Source: Lepas anatifera (lineage: Eukaryota; Arthropoda; Thecostraca; Lepadidae). From it: DNA of 64,000 nt. Shown piece after piece: positions 23,753 through 36,008 of the stretch. The stretch spans positions 248,001-312,000 of the forward strand of contig JAOTON010002106.1 in the NCBI GenBank assembly GCA_034440635.1, given 5' to 3'. Below the pieces are notes generated by a model. That model searched no databases. It had not been told where the DNA came from and was given only the letters and a program-made list of their open reading frames with translations. The first letter of the stretch is position 1. Each line of letters starts with the position of its first letter. The translations under genes were made by a program, and so were the position numbers.

Positions 23753-25785
23753 TTTCCTCTGCTATGGCTATGTTGCCAAATCAAGCATGCATTCAATTTT
23801 GACAGTAGAGCTTAATCCTTAGATACAAATAACCGAATTAATGTTCCTGAGAATCGCTTGAAGCGATTTAGCTTAGCAATGTTTTGGGGAATAGTGCTTG
23901 ATTTGGCAACACATGCCTTATGTTCGTGACATGAGTAAATTTGACTGCATGACCTTAATTTTCCATAATTTTTGACGTCCATCCGTCAAATTTTCCTATA
24001 ATTTATACACATAGTTAGAATGGTATTGATTCCGTCTTTGCGGTGGGGAAGCTAGAATATCTTCGAAACATTTCTGGAGAGATATATTTTAGCTGCTACA
24101 AAAAACCTCGTGTTTTTGCACAATTTCCCTTGTAAGCTCCCGGATGTTTCTGCTCGTCTGAAAATCCGACAATTTTGACCCTTCGTGACTTCCCACTGGC
24201 TCACTTTAAAACAAAAATTCCACGGCAAAACACTAGATGCCCTAAAAGACAAGACCACATTATCAAAGTGGTCACAATATCCAGAGAAAGTTGACTTAGT
24301 ATTAGTAAAAAAAGTGGTCAGCAAAATGGCACAGTTTTAGGTGATTTTTGGGATTCCGAAATGTTTTAGGCACGTTCCTTTTGTTCTAGGCCTTAGTGCT
24401 ATATATCGTTAGAAAGCTGGTGAACTGAGGGATATCTTTGGTATAAAACTATATATTCTCTAAGTTTTCCGAAGGCTTCCATATTTTCGCGACAGTCATG
24501 AGACAAGAGTGTGCTCTATATCTGCTACCTTGTCATACGGGCTGTGAAGTATGTAGATATTTTGTTTCTGACTAAAACGCTTCGACACTTTCAAGTTCCG
24601 GTAATACTTTAATGTGAGGAGAGCGCTCAAAGTTGCTTCATGGTGCGTCTATAAGCCACTCAACCTAAAACCAGTTGCGGAATGCGTTGCGCGCCGACTG
24701 GGCTATTAGCACTGACTAGAGCTGATGTGCTGGATTGGGCGCTTATACCTGCAGTCAAAGAGGACAGGTACATACATATATGGGTGGAGATTCCGCGGGA
24801 GGGAGAGGGTCAAGACTCCCTGGATTTTTTTCTCTCATGGGCTTTGTATAGGGCTGATATTGCCGTGCCGGTGTTAACCCATCCAGGACCCCCTTGGATC
24901 TAGCAGAGATATCCATCCATCGCTACATCCCTTACAGAGTTTATAACTTCTACTGCACAATTTGCGGCACTCATTCAGGGGCTGTTTGCGCTTTACAGAG
25001 CTTTTTTTGCTAAGTGTATTCTGATGAGTCTACGTTTGCAGAAAAGCTGATAAATTCATAATCAATAGCAATGTGCCAAGACAACGGAAAAACATAGGTG
25101 TGAAAGTATGGCAAGAGCCAATATTTAACAGGTACATTACAAGACGTGCTGTTAGAAAGGCTCAGCTATAAAAACTAAGACATTTTTCAAGTGCTGAATA
25201 CAAACCATCCATTTTAAGCACTTTCTGTTAGTGATAAGACATGGCCCTTCTTGGAATTGATTTATTGATCTTCGTATTCCGATATATGTTTCGCAGCCAA
25301 AGCCTCTACACGGAATCAGCTGAGCATGGCAAAATACCGGCTGGGACCAATGCGGGCTCTGAATAGCAGGATGAAGAGTCCAGTGGCACATAAGCCCTCA
25401 ATTTCACACCCTGAGGCGGAGGGTAATCAACCGTGGCAGCCTCTTTTGATGTTCATGTCGCCTAGAAGACTTGACGCCAATTCCTTTTTTGCTACCTTAC
25501 GCTATTTGGCACACAATATGAGTAACCAATTCACCGCAGATTCTTGGATTCACTGCACTGGCACTAAGGCCATGAACTCTTTTCGTGTCATGCGATTGCA
25601 GCCTACCGCCCAGTTACTTTAGATACCCCAGTCCCTTTCATGAGTACTGTTATTTCTTTCTACGAAGGAAAGCGTTCGCAGTGTTGTCCTCGATTGTGAT
25701 GTTATGCAAAGGGGCAATGTATGGTATTTAGCTTACACTAGGCAAGGTAAACGGGGCATGAGGACGGCAGGACAGATGAAGTCTG
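23753..25785. other. Intron 4 middle, nothing recognised
   Basis: No protein family or element ends seen. Open frames of 73-98 codons at 24682-24903 and 25326-25622 lack splice-phase fit or motifs. Confidence 0.3.
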
Positions 25786-25868
25786 GGGGCCGGTTGGCCT
25801 AGTGACCAAATTCCCTCTCTCCAGATTGGGATTGCATGGATTAACGTGGGTTCGATCCCCACAGCGGG
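25786..25868 (+). repeat. tRNA-derived SINE head
   Basis: Internal RNA polymerase III promoter boxes are recognisable: A box TTGGCCTAGTGACC (about 25794) and B box GGTTCGATCCC (25849-25859) with a flanking T-stem (GTGGG...CCCAC). The whole does not fold into an evident functional tRNA. A second B-box-like GAGTTCGAGTC is readable on the minus strand near 26142. The SINE 3' end was not found. Confidence 0.55.
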
Positions 25869-26661
25869 AAACCCCCTTCTTTGTCCATCTGGTCCGTTGG
25901 AGAGAATCCTTAAACACCCATGCCAACACTGTCTGAGATTTTTGTGCCCTTTCCCTATGCCCCTGTTTGATTTTAATGTTAGGCTTATCCTAGGAATCAG
26001 CAAACCTGCTATATCGACTATCTTCGATAAAAATGTCACAACTGAATTTTGACTCAGCTTCATCCACAGATGCCAAAAAGGCACTTGAACTCAGGTTGCT
26101 CTTAAAAGAGGGTTATGGGGCTTACCTGAGGGGCCAGACGACTCGAACTCCCTACTTTATACGTTAGAAAAGGCCTGGTCTGGTCCAACAAAATCGGACT
26201 CTGTGTCCTGATGCCAGCCTGCGCAATCGTGTATGAATGTGCCCACACAAGACACCAGTCAGAGCTAAAGGTAGCGAGGCAGGACCCTGTAAGTGCGAGT
26301 GGGGCTTGTGGGACTACGCCCCAAGCGCGTCGCCAATTGACAGCTGAAGTATTGGGACACATTTTTGTTTTAATTTGTTTGGAAAATTACAAATTTAAGA
26401 CCCTCGTCGATGATAACATTGCTAGAACAGAGAATTGTCAAATATTGGCTACTTAAAGGGCGAGGAGTACATGTTCTGATAAAATAAAACGTCTAGTCGG
26501 AAAAATCTACAAAGGTTAGATCAACCAGAGTACTTATATTTAAAGGAGATGATGCTAATGGCCATCCTACCGTTCTATCGTTTGGTGAACTCGAGAATTT
26601 TATTTCGAGACTGGTACAGCTCAAAATGACACTAACTTGCAAACATTGTTGGCGACTGCAG
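25869..26661. other. Intron 4 end, possible second SINE fragment
   Basis: Apart from the minus-strand B-box-like motif near 26142 nothing is recognised. Confidence 0.3.
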
Positions 26662-26788
26662 CTGAAAAGTGGCGAAAGCCTGAACCCGGCCGAAGTTAAG
26701 CAAGAATTCAGATGTACGAAAAACGGCAAAGAAAACAGCTGGCAGCCGAGGATGGATTTGGAAGAGACTTTGAACCCCTTCTGCACCG
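26662..26788 (+). CDS. Host gene exon 5, second half of the sushi/CCP-like module
   Basis: 127-bp exon from acceptor GACTGCAG to donor CCG|GTAAGA. It starts in phase 0, as exon 4 requires, and ends in phase 1, as exon 6 requires. It encodes LKSGESLNPAEV... with EFRCTKNGKENSWQP and a final NPFCT, giving the third and fourth cysteines, the conserved NG turn and the tryptophan before the last cysteine of a sushi module. Splitting one sushi module over two exons is common in animals. Confidence 0.8.
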
Positions 26789-26868
26789 GTAAGAAATGAC
26801 TGAATAAGCTGCAACATCAGGTATCGGGCTGTGATAGAGGCGTGTCTTACGTTTTAAAAGGACTTGAT

Positions 26869-27322
26869 TTAAAGGGAATGTGGCACATTTATAACGTGAT
26901 TTTAACTGAGGTAGCCAAGCTGTAAGGCATGCCGGAAAACCCGGTACTCAATATATCATTTGTCTTGAAACTCGAAGTTTCCGTAGATAAAAGCTAAAAC
27001 CTACCTGAAATGTACCCCTCATGTACTCTAAGCAACAGGCCACAGTTGTCAGCTGTTGGTGTGACGACATATGCTGACGTCACGGTAAATATCAGCCAAT
27101 CGAAGCCCTTGAAGCCAATTAAATAGGTAGTGGTTTCCAGATCATGACATCATCCACAGGCAACAATTTAATTTTTTCCTAGAGGTCCATTTTAAAAATA
27201 AAAATATTAAGCTTATAGTACATTTTTCAGAGAAATAATGCACGGTCCCATTATTTTCGGCCAAAAGTACCCCTAATTACACTAAATTCCAGGATTCGAC
27301 CAAGGTGCCGCATTCCCTTTAA
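26869..27322. mobile_element. TTAA family 2 element, copy d (complete)
   Basis: 454 bp bounded by TTAA, with inverted ends TTAAAGGGAATGTGGCAC and GTGCCGCATTCCCTTTAA. Body motifs are shared with copies a, b, c and e. Non-autonomous and non-coding. Confidence 0.9.
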
Positions 27323-28763
27323 GGTGCTGATTTTTTCACAGTAAGTAAAATCACACGGGCTTTTGTGTGTTTTGGGGTTTTGGAGTGCATAAGCGACTTT
27401 GGTCATATAAGGCATACGGCTCATGCGTCATAAAACTGACATATTTTCCTTTATGAGCGAATTTCCGAATGCTGGTCTAGATCGTGGTTGCAAAAGATCT
27501 GGGTTTTGAATTTGTTTGCAGAACGATCCTTCACGGCGAGAGTTTAACTGTACGCGGAAAATAGAGGGGCATATTTTTAACATTGTTGCACTGTCCAAAC
27601 TAGTCACTAAGTGGCAAACTAATGCGGATCGGTATGGCACCCACAGGTAAGTGCGTTTTAATATCCTCATTTATTTTCCTTAAACACATGAACCAGTGGT
27701 GACATAAATTTATCCGTTGTATGAATCGAACCACCAATTGTCAAATGCTGGTGGTGTTAAATTCACTTCGACCAATTCACTGATACTCCTTCATAAAGTA
27801 TGAGAATTTAGGATGGCGCAGAGAGCTAATGGAGCTGTTCTTGGATGACGTGGTACGGAGAAGAATTGTGCAATACAGCCGACGTATACCCACGTCTATG
27901 TTAAAAGTTTCTGTGCCTCACCCCGTCCCTGGCACTGGTATGGTCGGTAACGTACCACACACATGAGGGCTTTTGTTAGCACCCCCCCTTCCCCCAGAAT
28001 TACGCAACCGATTTTCTCTAGCTAAAGCGCAATCGAAAGCCCTATCCAAAACCACACAAAAATCGTTTTGAAGAGTTCAAATTATTAGCTATGCCATTTT
28101 CAAGTAAATATATAGAAACTCTTACATCTTAGGTTGATACTACCCTGTTCAAATACTTGAAGCTGGGGTACACTTTCAATGACCTGAGGTGAGAACCAAT
28201 CGATATACCAAGGCTGTCATTTAGTGTTTGATGAAATAATAACATAAATGATGTCATAACACGAACATTAATTAGGATTTCATGAAAAATTGAAAATAAT
28301 GTTTAACAATAAATCTTCTAAACTGGTTAAACCTGGTCAAAATCTGATTTCCAAGGACAGCACGAACCAATAAAATAACATAAGCTAAAATAAATACTAT
28401 TTTACAGATTTGATGACGTCATTGTGATGTAATGACGGAAAATTAAACGTTGTTTCCAGTGTTTTTAGCTAGAAATGATGTTTTTTTCTTTTGACATATT
28501 TGCATTATCTTTGATTCCAGACTAGTGGCAGGAAACTAACATAATATCTCAGCTCTAACAATTCCGTCATTATCGTTATTGCCGTTGAAAACCTAGAAAA
28601 GAACAGTGTTTTGACTGCAGTATTTGTTATGCTTCGTCTGGATTTCGACGGCTCCTACAGACCCTATTTATGTTATTTTGAGGTTGAAGTTGAAGTATAC
28701 GGACTTGTGGAGAATCTAGGCCTGTATGGTCTCAATGAGCTCGTGTACAAGTGGCGTCGCAGC
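27323..28763. other. Intron 5, nothing recognised
   Basis: AT-rich; no element ends or family motifs noticed. Confidence 0.3.
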
Positions 28764-30400
28764 CTAGTCGGTGTCTGGCACTAAGTACATGGTATCCTTC
28801 CAATGGTTGTCGAGTTTGGTCTTGAAGGAGTTGACACTCGGTGCGGAGACTGCGTGCCTGGGGAGAGCGTTCCAGTTATTGACAACACGGGTGCCAAATG
28901 CATTTCTACGGATTCTAGTCTCAGCGCGCGGTTTGATCAGCTTGTAATGGTGTCCTCTCGTCCGCGAGTTCTCGTCGCGCTGGAAGAAGTATTTTGGATG
29001 GCAATCAAGTATCAATGGCACCGTGGAATATCTGAAAGACTCGGAACATGTCACCCCTGCGCCGTCTGTATGAATGAATGAAAGTGCATTGAGACACAAC
29101 CTCAGGGGTTCTGGTGTCTATAAGTACAGAGAGGGAAGTTGCAGGTCCTGCAGCCTCTCGCTGTATGATTTGTGCCTTATCTCGGGGATCAGCCTGGTAG
29201 CGCGCCTTTGGACTCTTTCAACCATCCTTTGGTCCGCCCTGTTGAAGGGTCCCCAGACTAAGTTACCGTACTCTAGGTGAGGTCTGACGAGGGCCTTGAA
29301 CGGAATTGGAAGCGACACCCGGTTTATAATAATACATGATCGCCGAATCAGTGCCAAAATTTGCGACCCCTTTGCCACCGCAGAAGCAGCCTGAGCACGA
29401 AATTTGAGGTCTGCATCTACAAGGACTCCAAGGTCTCTTTCCTGGACGGAATGGGCAAGCATGCTATCCCCCATTACATATGTGTGCTGTTCGTTGTTGG
29501 TTCCAACATGAAGTACAGTGCATTTACTCCTGTTGAATGACAACTGCCAGATTTCAGCCCATTCCCCCTCCAACAGCAAGCGCAGACGACCGGATGTGAC
29601 GTCACACCTCGTAGCATATAACATGGGAAAATGAAATGGTTAAATATTCAAAATTTTGCAAAAAGAGACCCATAAGCGAAGATGAAATGCCTATTTATTG
29701 CATTTGGGATAAACTTATTGCTGTGTATTCTCATAAATTCGTAAACGGGCAGTGCCATTAGCAGCAGTTTGACGCACGGCCCAATGGTGAAGGAATTCCT
29801 CCACGCCCATGTGACGTCACGTGGGTGGGAAGGAATCCCACTTGAACGTACCTTTAAGTAAAGGTATATTGATTTCAGCCCACTTGTTTGCACGTTCTAA
29901 GTCGGCCTGAGGTATTTGTGAAGAGGTTGTCGAGCTAAGAAGGCGTATAACTTAGTATCATCTGCAAACACTTTGGGAGCAGAGAGTAAGACATCAGGCA
30001 GATCATTAACATACACTACAAACAGCAAAGGGCTAAGCACGGAGCCCTGCGGCACCCCCACTCACCACAGGCACCCAGTCGGATTCACAACCATCCACTA
30101 CAACTCGCTGCTCTCTACCTCGTAAGAAGCTCCTTATCCAAGCCAGTAATTTACCACCAATACCATACCCTTGGAGTTTACAGAGGAGTCTTTCATGTGG
30201 CACAGAATCAAAAGCCTTCTGAAAATCCAGGTAGACTGTATCTACTGGCTACCCTGCATCGATACCCCTACTCCAATCATCAATAACTTCCAAAAGCTGC
30301 GAGTCGCATGAGCGGCAAGGGCGAAAGCCGTGCTGAGCGGCAGAGAGATCATTCTGCAATAGAAGCTGCAGCGACTGGTCCCGGATTATTCATTTAATAA
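28764..30400 (-). pseudogene. Decayed CR1-like non-LTR retrotransposon RT, interrupted
   Basis: Minus-strand RT remnant. Motif B reads VPQGSVLSPLLFVVYVNDLP (about 30060-30000) and motif C reads FADDTKLYAFL (about 29970-29940). These are followed by thumb and C-terminal blocks (NRSKCTVLHVG near 29530; PHLEYGNLVWGPF near 29280; TRVVNNWNALPRHAVSAPSV near 28850). The order and C-terminal signature are typical of CR1-group LINEs. It is 5'-truncated, frameshifted near 29100, and split by a 309-bp insertion at 29562-29870. Confidence 0.85.
29562..29870. mobile_element. 309-bp insertion with 12-bp target duplication
   Basis: GATTTCAGCCCA is present at 29550-29561 and 29871-29882. It interrupts the RT at a WAEI codon run that is duplicated as a result. 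The insert contains two TGTGACGTCAC-type motifs but no recognised Pol III boxes. A short retroelement is the likeliest origin given the duplication length. Confidence 0.75.
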
Positions 30401-30419
30401 TCCCGATTCTAGATTGCGC

Positions 30420-30720
30420 ACTGCTGACCCGAGAAACAGGATTATAAGTTGAGATGTTAAACGACCTGCCACCTCAAATCTTGGACGTAAAATGGAGCAA
30501 ATTCACTGCGATTATATATTCTGACACACCCCTTCATCAGAATCTTGCAAAGACCATTAATGAAGCACAACAAGTTTCAGTCATGGTATGAGCTGCGACC
30601 TCGGAACTGAGTCTCGGAGGTCGCAGACCCCTCGCGGAGTCTTCCTTGGATGACACCATACAGAGAAACATTGGGCATACAATTTGTAGGTTAGACGTAG
30701 CCAGAGTATTGTGACGACCT
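30420..30720 (-). mobile_element. Fragment related to the 44.3-48.0 kb palindromic element
   Basis: Minus-strand motif GATTCTGATGAAGGGGTGTG...GAATATATAATC (30510-30544) matches the motif near both outer ends of the palindrome. Flanking sequence (CGACCTCGGAACTGAGTC near 30600) is alignable with GACCTCGAATTGAGC near 44455. It is a single arm only, next to the truncated LINE. Confidence 0.5.
30510..30544 (-). ncRNA. Variant hammerhead-like motif
   Basis: Minus strand: stem I GATT/AATC, core CTGATGA, imperfect stem II, then GAA and TATAT in place of the usual GAAAC...GTC. The base pair normally A15.1-U16.1 is U-A here, so cleavage is doubtful. Retained fold with altered core. Confidence 0.35.
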
Positions 30721-30760
30721 TAGGACATTATGTTTAATAATTATTTTTAAAAACTCATAT

Positions 30761-31193
30761 CGGGAATGTGGCACCTTGTCCCAGAATTTAGTGTAATTAG
30801 GGACATTTTTAGCCGAAAATCATGAAAACGTCCATGATTTGTCTGAAAAAATGCACAATAAATTAAATATTTTGATTTTTAACATGCTCCTCTAGGGTAA
30901 GAAATTAACCTCTGCCTGCTGATGACGTCATGATCTATATTCAATAGGCTTCAAGGGCTTCAATTGGCTGATAACTCACCGTGACGTCAGCATGTCGTCA
31001 CGCCAACAGCTGACAACTGTGGCCAGCTGCTTGGGTATATTTTGGGTACATTTCAGGTAGGTTTTTAGATTTAATCCACGTAAATTTTGGGTTTCAAGAC
31101 AAATGATTTATTGAGTACCGGGTTTTCCGACATGCTTTACAACTTGGCTATCTCAGTTAAAATCACGTTACAAATGTACCAAATTCCCTTTAA
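30761..31193. mobile_element. TTAA family 2 element, copy e (left end eroded)
   Basis: Inverted ends CGGGAATGTGGCACCTTG and AAATTCCCTTTAA with the family body (TGACGTCAGCATGTCGTCAC). In reverse orientation relative to copy d. Confidence 0.8.
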
Positions 31194-32822
31194 AGAACAT
31201 TTCAGAGAACTCAATTGGAGATCGCATATCACACTGTAAAGAAACTTGTCTTTTCACTATCGTCAAATGTAGATTCTGATGAAGAGCTGTGCCAGGTATG
31301 ATCTTAATATTTATTTGCAGGTTTCCGAGGCTCCCGTCATGTTTTTTTTCTGTTGTGTTTTGCTGTTCCTCACATAGTTTATTCTGAATGTCTTTTGTCT
31401 GTTTTGAATTCATTCCTGTCAATACATGCATACGGTTCCAAAAAAATGATGTTATCATGACGTCATTAGTATCACAAAACCCTGATGCGATGTGTAAAGC
31501 CATGGGCTAGTGTACAGTTATCCATGGTAAAGCTATAGTTTCAGTTGTAGGTGTTCGCGGTAATAAGCACTGCACATGAATAGATATGTATGCATTTTCA
31601 GTATTCTAAAGAATATATATTGTTAGCTGTGGTATAGAAAAGCGAGTACTGTGACGTCATACAATTGAGCTTTTTGACACAGCTATGCAGTGGGGACTTG
31701 AGGGACCGAGCCCTTTCGAGAGGACCTATAGTAACGGCATAGCCGGAGGCTATTCTGAGGCAATGGCGAGGGAAGCTGGAATACCCTACCCCCTCCCCGA
31801 AAAGGAAGTCTTGGAACTGCAGCTGTGCTATCACCAGAATGCCTAAAATCACATACAGGCCTGAACAAAAGATTTTGTGCAAAACTTTAGACAGTACTTT
31901 TTATAAGTCTTCATAGCGTGAAATTATGCATGCTCCTGCCGTATGAGAAAATAACAAAAAACGGGACAATAAATTTGGAAATAAGAGATACTATGCAAAA
32001 AAATATTTATAACGTCACTCTTTATGCATCTAAGGCGTTTGGTTCCTAATGAAAAACGCATTTCCAGATGTATTTGTGGCTGCTGATTCCGATCGTGTTG
32101 TTTATCTTACGCTATCTGGCGAATAAGTTTGCAAAATTGAGGATTTACCTATACATAGAAAGTGCACTTTTTGAGAACTGACAAAAGAACGGATTATACG
32201 CTTGGCATCACTGATGACGTCATGCAAAATCAATATTGATCTAGAAACAATTGATCAAACAATATGTCTTAATAAAATATTTTTGAAAATGTCACTCTGT
32301 TACCCATAATTGAAGATAAAGAGGGCAAGTGTAATTTTTCAAGAGTCTCAAATTTATGACATCATTCTGAGGTAATAGAATGAACGTTTTTGTTTGGCTG
32401 ACTTTATAGAACGAAGCAATCCCTTCTTGACAAATAGATACTGAAATTTTAGTCTCTTTACCTATAAAATTAAAAATATATACTCAAAATCGTCAAGGGG
32501 GATGGTGCTAGGACGCCAGGGCTCAATTGTGCAATTTGAAGAGAGGCGTCAACATTTTTGCTCAGATGATTTCAGGGCATTTTCTAGTTTACTCAATGAA
32601 TGCCGAAGAGCCATGACCAAGTATATTTACCGAACTAACGGTTGTTGTGAATGAATGTGGCACATTTACTGTGGGGTTTGAATTGATATAGATGCCTGCT
32701 ATACAAATGGGAGCGCTAATGGTTTTTCGTGGTGCAGTTTTTTAGTCCAGTTTCTTTAACGTTGAATTCGTTCCTGGCGCACGTTAGGTTACGAGACTTA
32801 CGGTGCAATTCCACCATTTCAG
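31194..32822. other. Intron 5 end, nothing recognised
   Basis: AT-rich with several TGACGTCAT motifs (31459, 31651, 32215). No coding family or element ends recognised. Confidence 0.3.
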
Positions 32823-33039
32823 TGCCATGCGAAGAGGGGTATGTTAGCAACCTGGACCCGGATAATGGCACCTGCTTCAAAGCGTTTGAAGACGCTGTCA
32901 TAGTCGACTTCCGCACCGCTTCAGAACACTGTGCCAAGCTCGGCGCCTCCCCTGCCAATCCCTTCCGGGACGACCGCACCATGGATGCGTTCTGGAGGGC
33001 TGCTGGGGAGCGGACACTCTTCACCGCTATCGATCTCCG
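32823..33039 (+). CDS. Host gene exon 6, N-terminal half of C-type-lectin-like domain 1
   Basis: 217-bp exon after acceptor CCATTTCAG, ending in donor CCG|GTGGGT. It enters with two bases (phase fit to exon 5) and leaves in phase 2 (fit to exon 7). The product begins VPCEEGYVSNL, then NGTCFKAF, a helix-like FRTASEHCAKLGA and an acidic DDRTMDAFWRAAGE segment. Cys-x-x-Gly-Tyr, Cys-Phe/Tyr-Lys and Ala-x-x-x-Cys-x-x-x-Gly-Ala are the standard opening of a long-form C-type-lectin-like domain. Such domains bind glycans, proteins or lipids outside the cell. Confidence 0.85.
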
Positions 33040-33735
33040 GTGGGTGTTTGTGTGCGGAGGTGGGGAGTTTTTGGCCTCTTTATGCTCGTCATCGTCGGTT
33101 CATGGAGGTGGAATGCCAATTATCTACCATTGTTCAGTGCTTTCAGAGTTGATAGTGCAAAATAGCATTGTGTATGAATCACGTCACCACAGTCGAGCAA
33201 GTGCTTGTACCGTAAACACTTGGCAGTTGGTATGTCGTTAACATGCGCACTGGAGAGGGGCCCCGGGGATCCCCATCTATTTTTCCTTTGTGGCCGGAGA
33301 GCCATTCGCAGGCGAAACATGTTACGTAATAGGTTTTTGAGCGAATTCAGTGGCGCATCGATTGGTGAAAGAATTTCGAAAATCGGTATTTTTTTACTTA
33401 TACGTTTCAAAGGTCAAAGCCCATATTGTGAGATCGCCACAATCACGTGGTCGCACCAGTTCGCTTGCATCGAAGACCGACTGGTGACGTAATAACGCCA
33501 TATGAACAATATTATATGTCAAGGTCAAAGTGAAGGTCAAGGTCAAAGGTGACAGGTCACAGATCAAGGTCATACCAACATTCTCAAGGTCATTGGCCAC
33601 AGTGCTTCCGGTCGAATGGTGTTGCCCAGTATGACGTATATTATGCTATGCCGTCATGGCTTAGATAACTCAATATAACGGTCAATTGTATAACAGGGGT
33701 TGACAGATATTAACACTTAAACCAACACACCAGGC

Positions 33736-33776
33736 AGATGAACGCGTTTCGACAAAAATTGTCTTCTTCAGCATCT
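33736..33776 (-). ncRNA. Hammerhead ribozyme motif (type I layout)
   Basis: Minus strand, 5' to 3': stem I AGATG, core CTGAAGA (fits CUGANGA), stem II GACAA-TTT-TTGTC, core GAA, helix III ACGCGT (self-complementary), cleavage base T, stem I CATCT. All required core bases are present. The minimal helix III implies a dimeric fold for activity. Confidence 0.7.
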
Positions 33777-33823
33777 ATGGTAGAAGGGATGAAGTGATGA
33801 AGGGATGAAGTTTCTCCTACCAT

Positions 33824-33862
33824 AGATGCTGAAGAAGACAATTTTTCGAAACGCGTTCATCT
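33824..33862 (+). ncRNA. Hammerhead ribozyme motif (partner arm)
   Basis: Plus-strand counterpart: AGATG, CTGAAGA, AGACAATTTTTC, GAA, ACGCGT, T, CATCT. Stem II has lost two bases relative to the other arm and is weaker; the core is intact. Confidence 0.6.
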
Positions 33863-34342
33863 GCCTGTTGTTGGTTTAATGTTAATAACGGTCAATGTTA
33901 CAGATCATGTTCAAAAGTTATGGGTCGAGATCAATCTTTATTTTCCGCTCAACGGCTGCTATAGTGCTAGGAATTAGGCAATTTCAGGAAATATATCGTA
34001 TTGTGACGGCATGGGTCAATAACCTTAAGTGACCTCGACCCCAGAATGCTAGGAAGCATTTTTGGGGACCTTCGTGATATTACCTTGGTCCGTTTTGACT
34101 ACTTCCCGGATGTAGTTTTGCGCTTAATTACGGAATTTCCGATAAGTCCCCAGCACGGCCAAGATTTGTCCTGCATGTCCTCGTTTGATCTTGAGGATAT
34201 TGACGCATGTCAATGAAAATTTTCTATAATGTAAATTGTAAATGGTCATAGCCCCCATTTACCCCCAACCTGCGTTTTTCTAAGCCTCTTAGTTTTTGAG
34301 ATCTCAGGGCGGGCTACCAGGCCCCTCTCCAGTGCGCGTTAG

Positions 34343-35835
34343 TGCCAGACCCCCTCAAGTGTGGTCGTTTAAACGCCAGTCAAGTGTATGTTTTGTATTT
34401 TATTGTAATATAATGATGAGTCCATGAATAGTCTAATCAGCACACAGTACAACTAAGTGATATAATTCTAGAGTTTGCTTAATACCCCAAAAGCGTAGTA
34501 CGATCCTAAAGTTCTGTTATGTGAACTGAATTTCTGTAAAACATCCAACGTCGGATTATTTAAATGTATCATATACACTTAAGATGTGTGTACAATGCAA
34601 TGCAAGATTAATGCTGTGTTATGGTCCAGAACTGTTCCAAATGGTTTTCATTACGGTTTGTGGCGTATTCGGCCCATTTGTTTCTCGCCATTTGCGTGCA
34701 AACTCGCAAAATTCGTATGAACAGTCTGTGAAAAAGGTACCAGTCACGTTGAGAGACTGTTCTGGATATACTGTGATAGCAATATGAATTTTGTCTGTTC
34801 CACAAAGAGCTTGCGATGGGTTTTAAGCTGTGGTTGTGGGCATGGGAACAATATCCGTCACACGCAACACTGAATTGGGAGCTATTGCTAGATTAACCGT
34901 CTTTACAACGGCGGCCCTATTGTCTGGTGTGTCGCATAGCTTTAGGCTCACATGGTTCTTATGCGTACGTTTTATTGCATCATGTGTACGTTTTTTTATA
35001 GAATTGGGTTAGTATTGGCAGTCTTCACAATGACAGCCATACACGCCCAAGAGACTAGGCCGGTATAACCTCCAACTATCACGTGCAGACACCTCCGTGT
35101 CCTCCAAACAGGTTGTTGCCGTGAAATTTCGATCGGGAGTGGCTGACCTGACGAGTGCGACCCCTGACCTGTCTCATCACCTGGAGAGGCTAGTGCCAAG
35201 TTTTCTTAAGACTTAAAAGAGCTACGACCTTATTATTTACTTAAAAGGGAACACTTATGTCGTTCAGCTTATAATTTTACCAAGCTCCATGCCAAATATC
35301 GTGCCAGGACTCTCATTGGTAAATCGGAAGGCACCCCTACCAGGGGCGTCGCCACGGTATTGCTACTGGGAGAGGCGGACATGGAACAGGTAATGACCCT
35401 GGGGGAGGGGGGGAGAATTTGTACCATTCTGGCTGTTTTTGAAAACGCCAACCAAGGTATAGTTTACCTACTCATTTACATAACTCCACGCAGGTAACAA
35501 GCACACAATTGCAAAAACCTAGGCCGAATCCCAATTTTTTTTGCAGGAGGGATGTCCCACTGATTTGCGAGTTGGGTGGGACGTGTCCCCTTATCCGCCC
35601 ACTTTCGAAGCACATGTCCCGTGCCCTTCCATAATTGGAGAGGGCGATTGAGCACTCGCCCGATAGGGATGCCCGTTCCTACTTACCTAAAAACTTACTT
35701 ATATTGGCACATGTTCACATCCAAACTGTAAGGGAAAAAGTACGACCAGGCATTATCTGGTCCTGGTGGCAAGCGTCTGAAAAATGCATGCAACATTAAC
35801 CCAGTTATCAGAGATGATTTGTGACATTTTGGCAG
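34343..35835. other. Intron 6, nothing recognised
   Basis: No coding family. A short GC-rich repeat-like stretch (35330-35420, ACCAGGGGCGTCGCC start) resembles MITE ends but its boundaries were not found. Confidence 0.3.
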
Positions 35836-36008
35836 GTCGGGTGGTCTCAGGGATCCCTCTGCCGTGAACACCAGCCTGCTGTCTCAGGATTTGCAAACGG
35901 ATGACAAGAAAAGTAACTGCTTAGTGAGCTCGGCGGAAAATTTTAGAAAGCATCTGTGTTTCCCTACCACAAACACCGAAGCAGCAGGAGTTGTGTGTCA
36001 GAAACCAC
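35836..36008 (+). CDS. Host gene exon 7, C-terminal half of C-type-lectin-like domain 1
   Basis: 173-bp exon after acceptor TTTTGGCAG, ending in consensus donor CAC|GTAAGT. One base completes the exon 6 codon; it ends in phase 1, fitting exon 8. It encodes SGGLRDPSAVNTSLLSQD, then KKSNCLVSSAENFRKHLCF and finally AAGVVCQKP, supplying cysteines 4-6 of the domain and its usual closing Cys-x-Lys-Pro. No EPN/QPD or WND calcium-site motif is visible, so calcium-dependent sugar binding is unlikely. Confidence 0.85.

Larger units (their letters stand above)
33687..33884. mobile_element. 198-bp palindromic insertion with two outward hammerheads
   Basis: ATAACGGTCAAT at 33675-33686 and 33885-33896 is a 12-bp target duplication. 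The insert is an inverted repeat of arms (TTAAACCAACA...CTACCAT and its complement) around a short GATGAAG-repeat centre (33785-33815). Each arm holds a hammerhead motif with its 3' side outward. It has no coding capacity. I infer mobilisation by a PLE machinery, because the coding PLEs in this window share the same 3'-out inverted layout. Confidence 0.75.
33238..34342. mobile_element. TTAA-type AGGTCA-rich element, third subfamily
   Basis: Inverted ends TTAACATGCGCACTGGAGAG and CTCTCCAGTGCGCGTTAG bound about 1.1 kb. It contains a GGGGCCCCGGGGATCCCC palindrome near the left end and a dense AGGTCA array at 33520-33590. A second, broken copy is at 58326. The 198-bp hammerhead palindrome is inserted inside it. 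Confidence 0.75.

Noticed and set aside
25794..25860. Possible functional tRNA gene
   Set aside because: A and B boxes are present but the acceptor and anticodon stems do not form; a SINE head is the better reading.
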